A stretch of 19,858 bases of DNA from Geobacter sp. (GCA_003857395.1 RPRC01000137.1:1-19858); one strand, 5' to 3'. Shown: positions 1 through 6,978, counted from the stretch's first letter. Notes: generated by a model from the letters alone, not told the origin. A program made the numbers and translations.

Positions 1-126
1 GAGAGGATCCGCGTCAATCAGCAGGACACGATCGCCTCCTTCGGCAAGTGCAACAGCTAGGTTTAAGGCTACCGTAGTTTTTCCGGTACCACCTTTTGAA
101 CTAACAATGGAAACAATATTCGCCAT
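1..126 (-). CDS. ParA/MinD-family ATPase, N-terminal fragment (runs off the window)
   Basis: The first 42 residues of a ParA/MinD-type P-loop ATPase are visible, from ATG at 124-126 to the window edge. They contain the deviant Walker A motif KGGTGKTT (residues 11-18), including the signature first Lys, and the start of the Walker A' region (VLLIDADP, about residues 34-41). This superfamily dimerises on ATP and positions plasmids, chromosome origins, division proteins or chemosensory arrays on the nucleoid or membrane. Which subfamily this is cannot be decided from the fragment. A GGGGAG ribosome site lies about 7 bases before the ATG. The gene follows the DUF4388/Roadblock-like gene by 19 bp, so it is probably the distal cistron of that operon. 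The cluster has no ParB visible, and ParB could lie outside the window. Confident as a ParA-type ATPase; its role is inferred only from neighbours. Confidence 0.9.
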   Translation of the reverse strand, partial: MANIVSIVSSKGGTGKTTVALNLAVALAEGGDRVLLIDADPL

Positions 127-145
127 TTCGTCTCCCCAATCGGGC

Positions 146-1057
146 TTACTGCATTTCCGACAGTTTCCGAACGTCTGGTATCAATTCTGACATCTTGTGC
201 TTCACAACTCCCGGTTTTGCTTTCTCATCACAGGCAACCACAAGAAAATAACTGCTTCCGTTGTCGACCATGTGCAGAAAAAGAGAACCCTCCTGACACT
301 GGACAAATCCGAACAGGACCTTGCCCATTTTCAATTCATTAGAGCTTAAAGAAGAAGCTCCGAGCCAGACAAGGAGCGACGGGAGTAGCTGCCTTGTATC
401 GACAGACACTCCATCTGCCACATGGTACGCAAGCTGATTCCCCTCTGTGTCCGAAACCACTGAGTAGAGGTAGCCGGGCAGTACGGCAAGGGCTTGCAGA
501 AAATCCCTTTCATCCGGCTGCGACTCCGCTTTTTTCTCCCAGGCATCTGAATCATCTGCTACGTTCACCGGAACCGCTGAGAGAACATCTTCCTCGAGTT
601 CCGGATAGACCTCACTCAGAAGAAATATCAGACTGGTATCGACTACCATCTCGCCGCCTCGGGCCTGAAGTGTTATCCCTGAAATATTCATCATGGAAGA
701 GATAGCAGCTTTCACATGAGCCTTAAGGCATTCTCGCAAGGTAGCGTGAGAAATAAGGCCGGTTTCTTCCAGCAGCACACCAAGTTTTTTTGACTTGCCT
801 AGGGAGCGGTATTTCAGTACGACCTCATCGAGCCTATCTTTCGGAACCATGCCGATTCGCTCGAGAAAAGAAGCGAAGTTTTCCGTCTGGGTATTGCTGA
901 CTGCCCAGGCAACATGACCATCACGAAGGACGACCACACCAACCTGTTGCAGATCTTTCATGGCATTTAGAATGCCGCTCCACTTGATTTCAACGGCGTT
1001 TCTCAGAGCCACACTAAAGGAGTGCCCATCAATTATGTCGACTACGTGATCTCCCAC
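146..1057 (-). CDS. DUF4388-like N-terminal plus Roadblock/LC7-like C-terminal protein
   Basis: About 303 residues if translation starts at GTG 1055-1057. The N-terminal half (about residues 25-140) resembles the DUF4388/PATAN region: a segment reading [14 protein letters not shown] is followed by a helical stretch, [20 protein letters not shown], like the LGxLLxxxGLIxxxxLxxAL repeat common in such proteins. The last 110 residues ([20 protein letters not shown] to the end) look like a Roadblock/LC7 fold, a small alpha/beta dimerisation domain that in bacteria often regulates small GTPases. No catalytic residues or membrane segments are seen. It lies between the V4R-like pair and the ParA ATPase in an apparent operon and may be the adaptor to that ATPase, which is inference. 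A TTG at 1061-1063 is in frame, but GGAG at 1064-1067 abuts it and is correctly spaced for the GTG. Family assignment is moderate, more certain for the C-terminal half than the N-terminal half. Confidence 0.75.
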   Translation of the reverse strand: MGDHVVDIIDGHSFSVALRNAVEIKWSGILNAMKDLQQVGVVVLRDGHVAWAVSNTQTENFASFLERIGMVPKDRLDEVVLKYRSLGKSKKLGVLLEETGLISHATLRECLKAHVKAAISSMMNISGITLQARGGEMVVDTSLIFLLSEVYPELEEDVLSAVPVNVADDSDAWEKKAESQPDERDFLQALAVLPGYLYSVVSDTEGNQLAYHVADGVSVDTRQLLPSLLVWLGASSLSSNELKMGKVLFGFVQCQEGSLFLHMVDNGSSYFLVVACDEKAKPGVVKHKMSELIPDVRKLSEMQ

Positions 1058-1063
1058 TGCCAA

Positions 1064-1067
1064 CTCC
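1064..1067 (-). promoter_or_regulatory. Ribosome binding site that favours the GTG start at 1055-1057
   Basis: GGAG on the minus strand is six bases before GTG 1055-1057 and directly touches the alternative TTG at 1061-1063. Spacing favours GTG. An in-frame TAG at 1091-1093 limits any further extension. Confidence 0.55.
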
Positions 1068-1113
1068 GCAAAATCCGTTACAGGTGACTGCTAAAATTAC
1101 TTCGTGACTTCCG

Positions 1114-1695
1114 TTATTTCTTTGTTACGAGAAACTCGCCATAGGGATCGCCCACTTCAAGTCCTTTTGTTTGCACGCACACATACGTGTCCATCCCGTC
1201 CGGGTAAGGTTCGGCATATGCAAGGTCAAAGAAAGCCTGACTCAGACCTCGGAGCATAAAACCGCTCATGCCGCCGCTCCCGCTTTCTGAATCGTAATAG
1301 TCAAAAGCACGAATGATCATTTTCTCGCCATCTTTCAGTTGCACTATTCCTGACTTTGCCCAACCCCACGCAGTAAAAGCTGCATAGGCGCCCCGCAGGA
1401 TATCTTTTTCTCCTTCAGTAACCATTGGCAGAACCACTTCACTGAAAATTTCCGACGTGATGATGCCACAGCCGGTGTGGTATCCGCATTCATAGGCTGC
1501 TCTCACAAAGCCGGCTTCTATTTCTGTCTTTTTTTCCGGAGGAGCCGCCGTTAAGAGTCTCTCTGTAAAAGTATTTAAAAGGGATACGGGAAGAAGGTTT
1601 ACCAACACCTCGTATTCAGGAATCAAACCGTTCTCATCAGCCTGGACGGTAATCTTGGCAAGTGACTTTACAACGGTATCACGCATTACTGTCAT
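1114..1695 (-). CDS. V4R-like domain protein (first of two paralogues)
   Basis: 193 residues, ATG start with an AGGAGGAG ribosome site 7 bases upstream. The C-terminal half has the layout of a V4R (4-vinyl-reductase) small-molecule-binding domain: a helical segment, a central strand pair, and a final strand ending VGDPYGEFLV (residues 181-190), matching the V4R ending GDxxCxF. Both usual Cys positions are Gly here (178 and 186), so the metal or hydrocarbon site proposed for V4R may be lost. Other Cys (70, 76, 173) and His73 (CGYHTGC) lie elsewhere. It is similar in length and layout to the next upstream gene, with which it forms a tandem divergent pair; that gene's TGA ends 18 bp before this ATG. 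Soluble; no signal peptide or membrane helix. V4R domains usually act as ligand sensors, so a sensory role is an inference. Distant homology, moderate confidence. Confidence 0.6.
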   Translation of the reverse strand: MTVMRDTVVKSLAKITVQADENGLIPEYEVLVNLLPVSLLNTFTERLLTAAPPEKKTEIEAGFVRAAYECGYHTGCGIITSEIFSEVVLPMVTEGEKDILRGAYAAFTAWGWAKSGIVQLKDGEKMIIRAFDYYDSESGSGGMSGFMLRGLSQAFFDLAYAEPYPDGMDTYVCVQTKGLEVGDPYGEFLVTKK

Positions 1696-1713
1696 GAAAA
1701 AACTCCTCCTCTC

Positions 1714-2229
1714 TCAGGATGCCTTAACAATAAACTTCCCTTCTGAATCCCCTACCGCTATGCTGGCAGCCTCGGTAACCACGTAACTTTTTGAGGGCTT
1801 TTTGAACGCCGCGGCAAACATGGCAGCCACATAGCCACAAGTAAAATGGTTGATCGGTTTGCTATGCACGCCCCACTTTTTCACCCAGCCCTCATCCAGA
1901 TGGGACCTGACCAAGCGTACCTCTCCACCGTTTTCATCCCCGGTGATAATCATCTTTCCCAAGCCGAAAGCAGAATAATACTCCCTGCCGACATTGCACC
2001 TGTCCTGTGCGGAAGTAATCCCGTTTTTTTCAATATAATCCTCAAAGACAGCTCGCATGGTGTCTTCCACTGAATCCCGGAGGATCTCCGCGGCATTGAT
2101 GCCATCCTGATCTTCCACCAGCTTTGTCAACAAGGCGAGATAGTGGTGGGAATGCATAACAACTGGTTGACCGTTCAGATAGTTACGATGCGTTTCATTA
2201 TCGTGACTGTAGTCTAATCTCAACGCCAT
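1714..2229 (-). CDS. V4R-like domain protein (second paralogue, His-rich N-terminus)
   Basis: 171 residues, ATG start, preceded by AGGAGGAG that overlaps the region just after the upstream gene's TAG (12-bp gap), which suggests translational coupling. The C-terminus ends VGDSEGKFIV (residues 159-168), the same final strand as its neighbour and like V4R GDxxCxF, with the two Cys positions again changed (Ser156, Gly164). The N-terminus carries MHSHHY (residues 25-30) plus His9 and His14, a dense His group that could bind a metal or cofactor; this is speculation from composition. Conserved features shared with the 193-residue neighbour include a helix with A-x-G near residues 87-90 and a final beta hairpin. 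Soluble, no signal peptide. It is encoded between the DUF4388-Roadblock protein and its paralogue, so the two V4R-like proteins are probably made together and might pair. Function unknown. Confidence 0.6.
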   Translation of the reverse strand: MALRLDYSHDNETHRNYLNGQPVVMHSHHYLALLTKLVEDQDGINAAEILRDSVEDTMRAVFEDYIEKNGITSAQDRCNVGREYYSAFGLGKMIITGDENGGEVRLVRSHLDEGWVKKWGVHSKPINHFTCGYVAAMFAAAFKKPSKSYVVTEAASIAVGDSEGKFIVKAS

Positions 2230-2241
2230 TGAACACTCCTC

Positions 2242-3018
2242 CTAGAATGATTGTCCAAGCTCTTCAAAGAGCTTCTTGGTTTTATGCCTGATAATTCCAA
2301 GCTTGGAAGCATCCGGGGTAATGATCGCCGCAACAGCGTCGCCAACCGGCCTGCACATGATTACCGCTCTTCCGTACTCAATGAACATGTCCTGAAACTT
2401 GTTGACATTCAACTCACTTCCCATTTCCTCAATTCCGTTGATAGAGTGGGCAAGTGATGCGCCTAATTCGTCAATATTCACCCGGGCACTGCTCCCTGCG
2501 GATTCGATAACGAAACCGTCTCGTCCAACAACAACGACAGCATCCACCCCGGGAACCTCCAGCAAATCATTCATGACCTCTGTAGAACCCCTCTCGGTCT
2601 GTTGCATTTCATAGCTCCTTTCTTCTGAACCGGTCTTTAGCGTAGCAGCATTGTCTCTTGCCTGTTTATCCAACAGTACAGCCGCTTCCATAATGGCGTG
2701 TTGTACAGATAATCCAATATTTGTCTTTTGTGCAGCCACCCCGGGAACAAAATGGAAGGTGCCCTGATCCCAGGAAAGTAGATCGGCGAAGCCCTCCAAC
2801 CCGGTTATGTTTTTTGATTCAGCGGAAACCAGCTCACCGCCCACAAAATGGATCTTCCCTTCCTCACCCCCAGGATGGCGCACCAGTCTGATCATTCCGC
2901 TTTTCGCGCTTGACGAAAGGAATTGCAGCAAGTCGGTAATATTTGTCAGCGCAAGATTTCCTTTCAGCCCACTGTCCTTCGTAAGCAACTCGATGCTTTC
3001 TTCAATTTGAACAGGCAT
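2242..3018 (-). CDS. DUF4388 plus Roadblock/LC7 domain protein
   Basis: 258 residues. Residues about 15-115 are a DUF4388 (PATAN-type) domain: GNLALTNITDLLQFLSSSAKSGMIRL, then GKIHFVGGELVSAES, then FADLLSWDQGTFHFVPG, which is the family's typical order. A polar linker (about 118-143) leads to a Roadblock/LC7 domain (about 145-245) with MNDLLEVPGVDAVVVVGRDGFVIES and a hydrophobic strand AVIMCRPVGDAVAAIITP. Roadblock domains dimerise and can regulate MglA-type GTPases; DUF4388 is found in bacterial signalling proteins. ATG start with GAGGAT 6 bases upstream. It is the first gene after a 217-bp gap and heads the run to the ParA ATPase. A second, more divergent protein of similar layout lies at 146-1057, so heterodimers are possible (inference). 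The domain calls are secure; the partner is not identified. Confidence 0.88.
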   Translation of the reverse strand: MPVQIEESIELLTKDSGLKGNLALTNITDLLQFLSSSAKSGMIRLVRHPGGEEGKIHFVGGELVSAESKNITGLEGFADLLSWDQGTFHFVPGVAAQKTNIGLSVQHAIMEAAVLLDKQARDNAATLKTGSEERSYEMQQTERGSTEVMNDLLEVPGVDAVVVVGRDGFVIESAGSSARVNIDELGASLAHSINGIEEMGSELNVNKFQDMFIEYGRAVIMCRPVGDAVAAIITPDASKLGIIRHKTKKLFEELGQSF

Positions 3019-3235
3019 TGCAGTATCCTCAAAGGAAACGAACGGAAATACTTACAACAAAACTACCCTTCCCATATCATCGAAAAATCGAATCATGAGA
3101 AAAAGCAGCACACTTGGGAGAGACCTGAAACCAAATCGTTGTGTAATGCAGGCCGGATACAGGGAACGCAAATCAGTAGCGACCCTTTCCAGTCCGCCCG
3201 GAATCTATGAAGTTCCAGCATGAAACTTCAAAAAA
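3019..3235. other. Intergenic gap between the FIST gene and the DUF4388-Roadblock gene
   Basis: 217 bases without a credible gene. On the minus strand it follows the FIST stop with a run of T and then a small inverted repeat (TGAAGTT/AACTTCA, 3208-3214 and 3224-3230). No U-tract follows the hairpin in the direction of transcription, so it is not a standard terminator. No convincing sigma70 or sigma54 promoter was seen. Whether the FIST pair and the downstream five genes are one transcript is therefore open. Confidence 0.4.
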
Positions 3236-4342
3236 TTATTTAAACACAAGCATCGTCGCAGTCTGATTGATGTGCCCGATGTATTCTTCACCGTAGGAGC
3301 TGAAACCAATTGTCGGAACATCCGAAAACAGTTCACCGTAAGCCTGGTCAAGACCATTTTGTCTGAGTTCCAGCGTCCTGAGGATGCAGTTGAAATTAAT
3401 CAGACCGGAAATATTTCCAAGCTCCGATTTTGCCTGCTGGATTGCAGTCCGGGTATCTCCGATTACGTCAGTACCTTCCAGGAGCGACAGTTCCATCCCC
3501 TCCATGACACTGCAATAAAACAGCATGCTGCTTCCCTTGATCTGCTGAGGACTGCGGACATACGGTTCATCCTCGATGAACAGGCCTACGGGGTTATGCA
3601 TAAAATGCTTGGGAGCATCTTCAATGGTCGTCCCGAGAGCCTCAGCATAGGCGACTGCGGCAGGCTTTCCATTGAATTCGACAACCTCTCGCTGCTCTTC
3701 ATTTGCCTTCGTGACTTCGAGGCTTTTTCCAAGGTCACGAAAACTCTGTGTCTTGATGAAGCTGAACTCGACACCTGGTTTGAGCATTGCTAAAACAGCC
3801 GCATTGGTAAAGTTTTTACCGTTTGCGTAGACATTCGTTGAGGCGAATTTAAGATCATCTCCCGCCGAGCCACCGATGATGGTCACATTGGTAAGGTCCC
3901 CAATGGTCTCCATCAAGCCTTCCTCAGCCCCGCTCAAGCCATCGATAAGAATGATCCCCACATACTTCTCCGGGTCCATTTCCGCCACAGGCTCCTTGAA
4001 ATAGGTTTCCAAGGATTCAAAAGCCTTTTTCACGGAATTTTCATCCTTGAGGTTTTCAATAACCTCGATCTTTACGTCTTTTACCGCCTGACCATTGAAT
4101 GCCATGGCCACAATGGAATTTTCCAGCATCTTCCCGGATACAATCTCTCCCGCCGTTGAACAACCGAATACCTGCGCCATGGGGAAAGCGTTCTGCATCA
4201 GGCTGCTGACTTTTTCCGGCATATATTTCGTTGAGGCGAAGAAAAGAACCAATTCTGTGTCGAACATCTCGAATTGCTTGGCAATTTCATCGACACTCTG
4301 CTCAGCGGTTTCATTAATGGAAAAAGCGGTTTTAATATTCAT
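3236..4342 (-). CDS. FIST N- and C-domain signal transduction protein
   Basis: 368 residues containing a complete FIST_N and FIST_C pair. FIST_N signatures are GCSTAGEI (60-67), GIILIDGLSGAEE (129-141) and IIGGSAGDDLKF (155-166). FIST_C signatures are NPVGLFIEDEPYVRSP (250-265), GLINFNCILRTLEL (313-326) and PTIGFSSYGEEYIGHINQTA (343-362). FIST domains are predicted small-ligand sensors, possibly for amino acids, and are often fused to kinases, cyclases or chemoreceptors. Here the protein stands alone with no output domain, so it must signal through partners. Soluble, no membrane helix. ATG start, with GGAGG about 7 bases upstream. It follows a 63-residue protein by 33 bp, clearly in one transcript, and precedes the DUF4388-Roadblock run. 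Assignment secure; ligand unknown. Confidence 0.93.
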   Translation of the reverse strand: MNIKTAFSINETAEQSVDEIAKQFEMFDTELVLFFASTKYMPEKVSSLMQNAFPMAQVFGCSTAGEIVSGKMLENSIVAMAFNGQAVKDVKIEVIENLKDENSVKKAFESLETYFKEPVAEMDPEKYVGIILIDGLSGAEEGLMETIGDLTNVTIIGGSAGDDLKFASTNVYANGKNFTNAAVLAMLKPGVEFSFIKTQSFRDLGKSLEVTKANEEQREVVEFNGKPAAVAYAEALGTTIEDAPKHFMHNPVGLFIEDEPYVRSPQQIKGSSMLFYCSVMEGMELSLLEGTDVIGDTRTAIQQAKSELGNISGLINFNCILRTLELRQNGLDQAYGELFSDVPTIGFSSYGEEYIGHINQTATMLVFK

Positions 4343-4375
4343 TCTTACCCTCCTACCAATAGGCGTATTCTTGTT

Positions 4376-4567
4376 CTATTTGAGGTCTGCGATCATCTTC
4401 TCGAGCTTGCCAAGAACAACAGGGTCATCTTCGGACTGAAGTGTATACTTGTTCGGATTGATACCCTTGAGAATCAGTTTCGTTTTGATGACACGTTCGA
4501 GCATCGGATTGTCCTTTGCTCTCTGGGTAATGATGGAGTCTATCATCTGCCTGATTTTTCCTGCCAT
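4376..4567 (-). CDS. Small helical hypothetical protein, first gene of the FIST transcript
   Basis: 63 residues; I do not recognise a family. It is predicted mostly helical and basic at the N-terminus (MAGKIRQMIDSIITQRAKDN), with a second segment around VIKTKLILKGINPNKY (residues 26-41) and a C-terminal helix GKLEKMIADLK. No Cys, signal peptide or membrane helix. Evidence for a real gene: a very strong GAGGAGGT ribosome site 6 to 7 bases before the ATG, a short 33-bp gap to the FIST gene, and a sigma70-like promoter about 170 bases upstream. Its position suggests a FIST partner or an anti/co-regulator, but nothing in the sequence proves this. Conservation of the pair in other genomes would settle whether they work together. 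Confidence 0.75.
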   Translation of the reverse strand: MAGKIRQMIDSIITQRAKDNPMLERVIKTKLILKGINPNKYTLQSEDDPVVLGKLEKMIADLK

Positions 4568-4703
4568 TCAAATACCTCCTCATTGATTATTACACATCAT
4601 GCAATATAACCTGGGATACACAAGTCGGCGGATACGTCGCAAGTCATAGCCTGCCACCCAACCGAATCAGAAAGCATAAATACACTTTTAAATAATCAAT
4701 TGT

Positions 4704-4719
4704 TATAGTTAAAACTATA
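4704..4719. repeat. Palindrome TATAGTT-AA-AACTATA
   Basis: Exact 7-base arms separated by AA, just downstream of the predicted transcription start. Operator-like, but AT-rich DNA gives such palindromes by chance more often. Confidence 0.4.
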
Positions 4720-4728
4720 TTTAGAAAT

Positions 4729-4756
4729 TTTAAATGTGCAGCTTTATACATTTAAA
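4729..4756. repeat. Inverted repeat over the -10 element
   Basis: TTTAAATGT (4729-4737) and ACATTTAAA (4748-4756) are exact 9-base arms around a 10-base spacer. The repeat covers the candidate -10 and start site, a typical place for a repressor operator. It could also fold as a weak hairpin, but AT-only arms make that less likely. Confidence 0.5.
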
Positions 4757-4772
4757 CCCCAGTATATGTCAA
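4743..4772 (-). promoter_or_regulatory. Candidate sigma70 promoter of the 63-residue protein/FIST transcript
   Basis: On the minus strand TTGACA (4767-4772) is followed after 18 bases by TATAAA (4743-4748), a perfect -35 and a 5/6 -10. Transcription would start near 4736, giving a leader of about 170 bases to the ATG at 4567. The -10 lies inside the inverted repeat 4729-4756, which suggests repressor control. Confidence 0.6.
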
Positions 4773-4790
4773 CCTTATTATGACGTATAC

Positions 4791-4803
4791 ATAACACTGT
4801 TAT
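4791..4803. repeat. Palindrome ATAACA-C-TGTTAT
   Basis: Exact 6-base arms around one base, roughly 20 bases upstream of the candidate -35. This is a usual activator position. No known regulator site was recognised. Confidence 0.4.
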
Positions 4804-5106
4804 ATTATTTTTTCTTTCCCCCTTTAATTCCTGCAAAACAACCAGCTGCGCCCTGACCAGCACAATGACTCGCGCTTAAGGTGAACACATTTAACAAAAC
4901 TAACCTAATCACCAAGGGGGATGAGCAAAAAAATCTGAGAGTTTCAAAGCAGTGCTTAATTCCAATAGAGTAATGAACGAAAATTTACAGCAATTAGAAG
5001 GGAATATGAGACGAGAATAAATTTATTGAACTGGCGAGGACTGAAACCATGCGTTACGCAAAAGACGGTTGATTCTTTTCTTCAAAAGGAAAACCAGTAC
5101 CTGCCG

Positions 5107-5613
5107 CTACCCGCCACTTTTTGCCGTCAGAATTTTCTTTTCTGCCCAGTGCCGCACACCGCCTTCACGCTTTTTCTCAAAGCGCATGACAGGGACACTG
5201 AGTCCACAGCTATTTTCAACAGCCAAAACAGAAAGTCTGAACACCTGACGGACAATTTCCGGTTCTCCGGCAGAAAAGCTCTTCACAATCGAGGTAAATT
5301 CAGGGTCGTCTTTTCCGACAACCTCTCCGGAACAGAAAATCCTGAGAACCCGGGCATCGTCGTCAAAGGAACAAAACATGAGGGTCAGAAAACCACCGGC
5401 AGCAAGATCTCGTCCGGTTCGGTTGCTGCTCCCGGGGTAGTCAAGGAGAAGCAATGTCCTGGAGTCAAGAAAAAGCAGACAATCCTCACCCTTTGGAGCA
5501 AGGTTCACTTCTTCACCAGAGGCACTGGCAAGAAAAAAAACCTTCTGTCGTGAAGCAAACTTCACGTCCTTTTCCAGCAACTCCGAATACTGTTTACCCA
5601 TGCCTGCCCCCAT
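5107..5613 (-). CDS. Pyridoxamine 5'-phosphate oxidase-like FMN-binding protein
   Basis: 168 residues of the split-barrel flavin-binding family. Recognisable stretches are KVFFLASASGEEVNLAPKG (24-42), TLLLLDYPGSSNRTGRDL (53-70) and GGFLTLMFCSFDDDARVLRI (about 73-92), the order seen in the PNPOx-like proteins of about 180 residues whose substrate is usually unknown. They are not true PdxH enzymes: the PdxH substrate-binding C-terminus is absent. A role as FMN- or F420-dependent reductase or as a flavin-binding stress protein is possible. ATG 5611-5613 is used; a second in-frame ATG at 5599-5601 (MGKQY) is an equally possible start. A perfect TATAAT is found about 60 bases upstream. The 142-bp gap to the preceding gene suggests its own promoter. 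Family secure, reaction unknown. Confidence 0.85.
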   Translation of the reverse strand: MGAGMGKQYSELLEKDVKFASRQKVFFLASASGEEVNLAPKGEDCLLFLDSRTLLLLDYPGSSNRTGRDLAAGGFLTLMFCSFDDDARVLRIFCSGEVVGKDDPEFTSIVKSFSAGEPEIVRQVFRLSVLAVENSCGLSVPVMRFEKKREGGVRHWAEKKILTAKSGG

Positions 5614-5672
5614 TTCCCCGCAATTTTCAAGAAACAGTCATACATTACTATCTCCGGTCTGCCCGGGATAAA

Positions 5673-5678
5673 ATTATA
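5673..5678 (-). promoter_or_regulatory. Candidate -10 element of the flavoprotein gene
   Basis: A perfect TATAAT on the minus strand, about 60 bases before the ATG. No good -35 is found at 16-18 bases (the best, TTGGGG, is at 20), so this promoter call is weak. Confidence 0.35.
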
Positions 5679-5755
5679 CCCTACCTGCAAAAGGCCGTCC
5701 CCAAGCCGGAGCAACAGAAATTACAGAATCTCGCTTTGCCAGAAGTTGCCACCTG

Positions 5756-6508
5756 TCACCAAATACCCATGCCTGACCTGACCACCTGCGAAGCAAGACG
5801 TGACGAATAGGTCACCCCCTTGCCGCTGCCATCCTGGCGAAGAACCAGAACTCCAAGATCGTCACCTTCCACCCAGCGACGCCCCTTTTTGTTCAAATCT
5901 TCAAAATCGATCACCTTGCAGTGAATTTTTCGCCCCTTGATATCTACGTCCTCGTCCCGTACCCAGTTATACCTTCTCGTAACGATCAGCAGATTTTCAA
6001 GGTCAAGAATTCTCAGAACCCTTTCCTTTTCGCCCGGGCCCATTGTTATCTCAGGACAGTCCAGGGTAGTGAAATCATATTTATTACGAGGGATGACCAA
6101 GGTACGCTTAGAACCGCCCTCATCGATGACGAACCGGAATGCGCCAGTCTCTACCTTTCCATCAACCAGAACAGCCTTATCATTTTCCTGCATTGTCCGT
6201 CGATAGTTATACGTTCCTTCCTCCCCAATCATCGCCTCCTCTTTTTTTTCAAGGCGATAAGAGAAAAAGAGGAGGTGAACATCGATGCTGGTAGACGATT
6301 CAAATCGAAAGGCCGTCTTCCTGTCCTGCACAACCGGACCGCACATGGTCTTCACCTGACCGACCTTCATACCATGGCTGAAAACCTCATAGCGAGATTC
6401 CCTCACTTCATTGGTCCTGGAGGGAGATGCCTGTGCCGCCAGACACAAAACAGAAACAAGCAGGATTTCGACAAAGGCAACTAACCCAAATTTCTTACAC
6501 CGGCGCAT
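5756..6508 (-). CDS. Exported protein, DUF3108/DUF6134-like
   Basis: 250 residues with a Sec signal peptide: basic MRRCKK, hydrophobic core about residues 8-24, and likely cleavage after AQA (25-27). The mature part starts with YEVFSHGMKVGQVKT, resembling the YxVxxxGxxxGxxxxxV opening of DUF3108/DUF6134 periplasmic proteins. It continues with many beta strands, including KEEAMIGEEGTYNYRRTMQ and RWVEGDDLGVLVLRQDG near the end. This suggests a beta-rich periplasmic fold; no catalytic motif is seen and no lipobox is present. The ATG at 6506-6508 has only a weak GGAAG-type ribosome site. It has its own candidate promoter and runs divergently from the dikinase gene. The export call is good; the family call is tentative. 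Confidence 0.7.
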   Translation of the reverse strand: MRRCKKFGLVAFVEILLVSVLCLAAQASPSRTNEVRESRYEVFSHGMKVGQVKTMCGPVVQDRKTAFRFESSTSIDVHLLFFSYRLEKKEEAMIGEEGTYNYRRTMQENDKAVLVDGKVETGAFRFVIDEGGSKRTLVIPRNKYDFTTLDCPEITMGPGEKERVLRILDLENLLIVTRRYNWVRDEDVDIKGRKIHCKVIDFEDLNKKGRRWVEGDDLGVLVLRQDGSGKGVTYSSRLASQVVRSGMGIW

Positions 6509-6549
6509 AACAACTTCCGTTCACTGGGGGCAGTGTAAACACAGAGTTA

Positions 6550-6578
6550 ATAGTATTCCCTGACATCAATTACGTCAA
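6550..6578 (-). promoter_or_regulatory. Candidate sigma70 promoter of the exported protein
   Basis: On the minus strand TTGACG (6573-6578) and TACTAT (6550-6555) are separated by 17 bases, with a start about 35 bases before the ATG. An imperfect palindrome, TGACATCAATTACGTCA (6561-6577, six of eight pairs), fills the spacer and -35 and may be an operator. Confidence 0.5.
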
Positions 6579-6978
6579 GAGCCTCTTTGGCAACAGAGTC
6601 CTCCGTTTGCAGACTGTCAAAACATGCCAGCCAAGGATCCGAATGTTACAAAGCATCGACGCGCTGTCTGGCACCGGCCCGGTATCTTTGTGCTTTTTCC
6701 AAGCTCCCTCGGGATTAACTGCGCGCCCCATTCTCTGACTGATCAATTATTCTGTTTTCTTACCTCACCGGATATGATACATTTTCGAGGGTATCACTTC
6801 CTGTCATCTGGCACTATGGAGAAAACAGAAGTGTAGAAAGTCAGGCCGCAAAAACCCTTCTAGACGAAAAGCTCCCAGATCACCCTCACATTCAGTCAGA
6901 TTGTACCAGCCCACTAAGGCGCCTCTCGGGCAACAACTCCCGAGGGCATTAACTTTTGGTGACTATGCGGACACTACG
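6579..6978. other. Intergenic region before the dikinase gene
   Basis: About 400 bases with no convincing gene. A TATGAT at 6773-6778 on the plus strand could be a -10 for the dikinase gene, but no matching -35 is present. A 70-codon open frame at 6624-6836 has no ribosome site and was rejected. The reading frame from TTG 6901 to ATG 6979 is open but unlike a conserved N-terminus. Confidence 0.4.

Larger units (their letters stand above)
4568..5106. other. AT-rich intergenic region upstream of the FIST transcript
   Basis: 539 bases with no credible gene. The segment about 4680-4815 is strongly AT-rich and holds the candidate promoter and three inverted repeats listed separately. Bases 4568-4736 would form a long leader of the minus-strand transcript, with no riboswitch family recognised. 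The part 4816-5106 shows only a small palindrome, TGCGT-T-ACGCA (5050-5060), and no obvious terminator for the flavoprotein gene that ends at 5107. Confidence 0.5.

Noticed and set aside
3208..3230. Hairpin TGAAGTT / AACTTCA after the FIST gene
   Set aside because: The T run precedes the stem in the direction of transcription, so it lacks the order of an intrinsic terminator; possibly chance.
4568..4680. Sigma54-like TGGCAG...TTGC on the minus strand upstream of the 63-residue gene
   Set aside because: The GG-to-GC distance is about three bases too long for a -24/-12 promoter.
5026..5553. 175-codon open frame on the plus strand
   Set aside because: It is antisense to the well-supported PNPOx-like gene and shows no domain.
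6624..6836. 70-codon open frame on the plus strand before the dikinase gene
   Set aside because: No ribosome site, no recognisable domain, and located in a likely regulatory region.
6901..6978. TTG extension of the dikinase-like protein
   Set aside because: No ribosome site precedes TTG 6901 and the extra 26 residues look unlike a conserved start; ATG 6979 fits better.
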